From Thermoprotei archaeon (lineage in GTDB: Archaea; Thermoproteota; Thermoprotei; QMSL01; B3-G16), in contig QMSL01000082.1 of the NCBI GenBank assembly GCA_003649665.1, positions 1 through 6,231 of the forward strand: a DNA stretch of 6,231 bases, given 5' to 3'. The notes beneath the pieces were generated by a model, which made no database searches, was not told the DNA's origin, and was given only the letters and a program-made list of their open reading frames with translations. Positions 5,395-6,231 of the stretch are shown in pieces. The translations under genes were made by a program, and so were the position numbers. Numbering within the stretch: position 1 is the stretch's first letter; every line of letters begins with the position of its first letter.

Positions 5395-6231
5395 CTATAT
5401 GACTGACGTCCAGTACCACCCTCCACTTATGTATTCTCCCACTATATTTATCCTATGGCCGCAGTAAGGACATCTATGATCCTTAGTAACGTTGTACTCG
5501 AGTATATCAAATCCATAGCGTCTTATCAGGAGCCTGCCACAGGACGGACAATATGTGTTCTCGCCTGGATGGCCAGGAAGATTTCCTACATATACATATT
5601 TCAGTCCTTCTTCCTTCGCTATGTTGTAATGCTTTACCAATGTCTCAGTAGGTGTTGGATAATGATCCATCATCTTATAATCTGGGAAGAAACGGAGTAC
5701 GTGGAATGGGACTTCATCTCCTAAATTGTCTAGAATCCACCTTACAAGCCTTCTTAGATCGTCCAAGTTATCCCCGTACTTAGGTATTACTAGATCAGTG
5801 ATCTCAATGAATATCTTCTTCTCTTTCAGCTCTAAGAGGAAATCATATATGGGACTTGGGTCGGGAACGCTCATAAATTTCCTATAGAAATCAACGTTTC
5901 CATTACCTTTTATGTCTACTGTGGCCGCTAAAAGGTAAGGCGCTAGCTCATCTAATGCCTCAGGAGTCATGTATCCGTTCGTAACTATCGTATTGAACAA
6001 CCCTTCCTTAATAGCGAGCTTGGCAGTATCATACATGAATTCATAGAATATCGTAGGCTCGTTATACGTATAAGAGATGCCATGGGCTCCTGCTTTCTTA
6101 GCGAGAGAAACCACCTTCTCTGGTGAGAATGATTTACCGTAGATCTCCTGCGATTGACTAATTACCCAATTATCGCAGAACTGACAACGAAAGTTACAGC
6201 CAACAGTTGATATCGATGCAACTCCAGCTCC
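5395..6231 (-). CDS. amrS: Radical SAM enzyme, AmmeMemoRadiSam type (5' end outside window)
   Basis: The 3' 278 codons of a radical SAM protein related to pyruvate formate-lyase activating enzymes (COG1180), of the kind paired in many genomes with AMMECR1 and Memo proteins. The frame is open to the window edge, so the gene is partial; a GTG at 6114 could be mistaken for a start but is internal, since the catalytic motif lies upstream of it. Visible residue numbers count from the edge. GCNFRCQFCDNW (11-22) is the CxxxCxxC site for the 4Fe-4S cluster that cleaves S-adenosylmethionine. GISYTYNEPT (51-60), TNGYM (84-88) and VDIKG (105-109) are family core motifs. The C-terminus has NLPGHPGENTYCPSCG (217-232) and CPYCG (254-258), a four-cysteine zinc ribbon typical of this subgroup. 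The complete protein is usually around 330-370 residues, so some 60-90 are missing. Substrate unknown. No AMMECR1 or Memo gene is visible here. A T6 tract follows the stop. Confidence 0.9.
   Translation of the reverse strand, partial: GAGVASISTVGCNFRCQFCDNWVISQSQEIYGKSFSPEKVVSLAKKAGAHGISYTYNEPTIFYEFMYDTAKLAIKEGLFNTIVTNGYMTPEALDELAPYLLAATVDIKGNGNVDFYRKFMSVPDPSPIYDFLLELKEKKIFIEITDLVIPKYGDNLDDLRRLVRWILDNLGDEVPFHVLRFFPDYKMMDHYPTPTETLVKHYNIAKEEGLKYVYVGNLPGHPGENTYCPSCGRLLIRRYGFDILEYNVTKDHRCPYCGHRINIVGEYISGGWYWTSVI

Noticed and set aside
5455..5724. Plus-strand open frame opposite the radical SAM gene
   Set aside because: Antisense to conserved catalytic and zinc-ribbon codons, with no recognisable protein features.
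6112..6114. GTG as the start of the radical SAM gene
   Set aside because: The frame continues upstream to the window edge and encodes the essential CxxxCxxC motif, so this GTG is an internal valine codon.

Overview
The window looks like chromosomal DNA from a hyperthermophilic or thermophilic archaeon, most likely of the Thermoproteota (TACK) group. The evidence is the gene content: ribosomal protein S8e, SRP19, a DUF373 membrane protein, a stand-alone ADP-forming acetyl-CoA synthetase beta subunit, a DUF4443 regulator-like protein and a GPN-loop GTPase. Two genes probably start at TTG, and there are A/T-rich TATA-type promoter elements a short distance before some start codons. The genus cannot be fixed from the sequence alone.

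All eight recognised genes lie on the minus strand, so transcription runs from high to low coordinates. The window is almost wall-to-wall coding, and no stretch of 300 bases lacks a gene. In order of transcription: (1) 6231-5395, the 3' part of a radical SAM enzyme of the AmmeMemoRadiSam type, cut by the window edge but still carrying its CxxxCxxC cluster motif and a C-terminal zinc ribbon. (2) 5349-5143, a 68-residue zinc-ribbon protein, then 18 bases later 5124-4354, a GPN-loop GTPase. (3) 4316-3747, a winged-helix/DUF4443 protein, followed by 3706-3005, the ATP-grasp beta subunit of ADP-forming acetyl-CoA synthetase. (4) 2994-2068, a long coiled-coil protein of the COG1340 type. (5) 1989-883, a DUF373 protein with a soluble acidic N-terminal domain and a multi-span membrane domain. 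(6) 834-439 ribosomal protein S8e and 420-118 SRP19. The last 117 bases at the left edge hold nothing I can identify.

Spacing suggests at least three transcription units. A T6 tract and an A/T-rich box lie between the radical SAM gene and the zinc-ribbon gene. From the zinc ribbon to the coiled-coil gene the gaps are only 18, 37, 40 and 10 bases, consistent with one operon. DUF373 has its own plausible TATA-like element, and S8e-SRP19 has a good one, placed for a very short leader. The themes are protein synthesis and targeting (S8e, SRP19), a GTPase family linked in eukaryotes to RNA polymerase assembly with a small zinc-ribbon neighbour, and acetyl-CoA/ATP metabolism. I see no mobile element, CRISPR array, tRNA or rRNA. 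The window is mainly conserved archaeal housekeeping genes. Its unexplained parts are several conserved proteins of unknown role (zinc ribbon, DUF4443, COG1340, DUF373, radical SAM) rather than an obvious new defence or mobile system.
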